Below are positions 13,801 to 13,824 of a stretch of 13,824 nt of DNA, piece by piece. Origin of the DNA: Anaerolineae bacterium (GTDB lineage Bacteria; Chloroflexota; Anaerolineae; J102); contig JALSPL010000193.1 of assembly GCA_026985975.1 (NCBI GenBank), forward strand, positions 1 through 13,824. The letters run 5' to 3'. The first letter of the stretch is position 1, and each line of letters begins with the position of its first letter. The notes under the pieces are model-generated. The model was not told the DNA's origin. It was given only the letters and a program-made list of their open reading frames with translations, and made no database searches. The position numbers and the translations under genes are program-made.

Positions 13801-13824
13801 GGAGATTAGGAGATTAGGAGATTA
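13801..13824. repeat. 8-bp tandem repeat, three perfect copies, reaching the window end
   Basis: GGAGATTA occurs at 13801-13808, 13809-13816 and 13817-13824 without mismatch and may continue beyond the window. It begins 10 bp upstream of the M20 start codon, so it lies in the promoter or leader of that gene. Read on the gene's strand it is TAATCTCC, pyrimidine-rich and not a ribosome site. Confidence 0.85.

Noticed and set aside
1..13824. CRISPR array, insertion sequence, tRNA or rRNA
   Set aside because: No spaced direct repeats, transposase frame with terminal repeats, cloverleaf or rRNA-like stretch was found on either strand by eye.

Overview
The window (about 13.8 kb, GC-rich) looks like ordinary chromosome of a free-living bacterium. 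I would place it in the Chloroflexota (Anaerolineae/Caldilineae-like). The reasons are the mix of families (a CHAT protease-like protein, a short homoserine dehydrogenase, monofunctional proline dehydrogenase, a CslA-like GT2, a YgeY-like M20 protein), the perfect intergenic palindromes and the short intergenic tandem repeats. This placement is inference from gene content and style; no rRNA or marker gene is present to prove it. There is no tRNA, rRNA, CRISPR array, transposase or phage gene.

Layout. Bases 1-1414 hold the C-terminal end of a probable exported protein, translationally coupled (ATGA overlap) to a homoserine dehydrogenase. An NhaA Na+/H+ antiporter follows (1481-2932). A leftward operon runs from a Crp/Fnr-type regulator (4108) into a NUDIX hydrolase (ends 2938) from a near-consensus promoter. 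A leftward-facing terminator lies just upstream of that promoter. A rightward GT4 glycosyltransferase (4403-5503) meets a leftward Trm112/UPF0434-type zinc-ribbon protein tail to tail with overlapping stop codons. The zinc-ribbon gene diverges from a thiolase (5825-6967). A CHAT-domain protein (8592-6979, leftward) diverges from a nine-TM membrane protein (8663-9469), with TAGAAT hexamers directly before both start codons. After a 463-bp gene-free stretch carrying two terminator-like hairpins come three leftward genes: proline dehydrogenase (10862-9933), a GT2 processive-type glycosyltransferase (12530-11016) and an M20 peptidase-family protein (13790-12546). The last two are 15 bp apart. The window ends in three perfect copies of an 8-bp repeat.

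How the genes fit together. Most neighbours are unrelated housekeeping functions: amino-acid biosynthesis, ion homeostasis, acyl-CoA and proline catabolism, envelope glycans. Convincing co-transcription is limited to the exported protein with homoserine dehydrogenase, the regulator with the NUDIX protein, and M20 with GT2. I see no coherent new multigene system. The most notable points are the M20 protein, which has lost two metal-binding glutamates each by a one-base change, the compact and probably leaderless promoters, and the structured gene-free region at 9470-9932.
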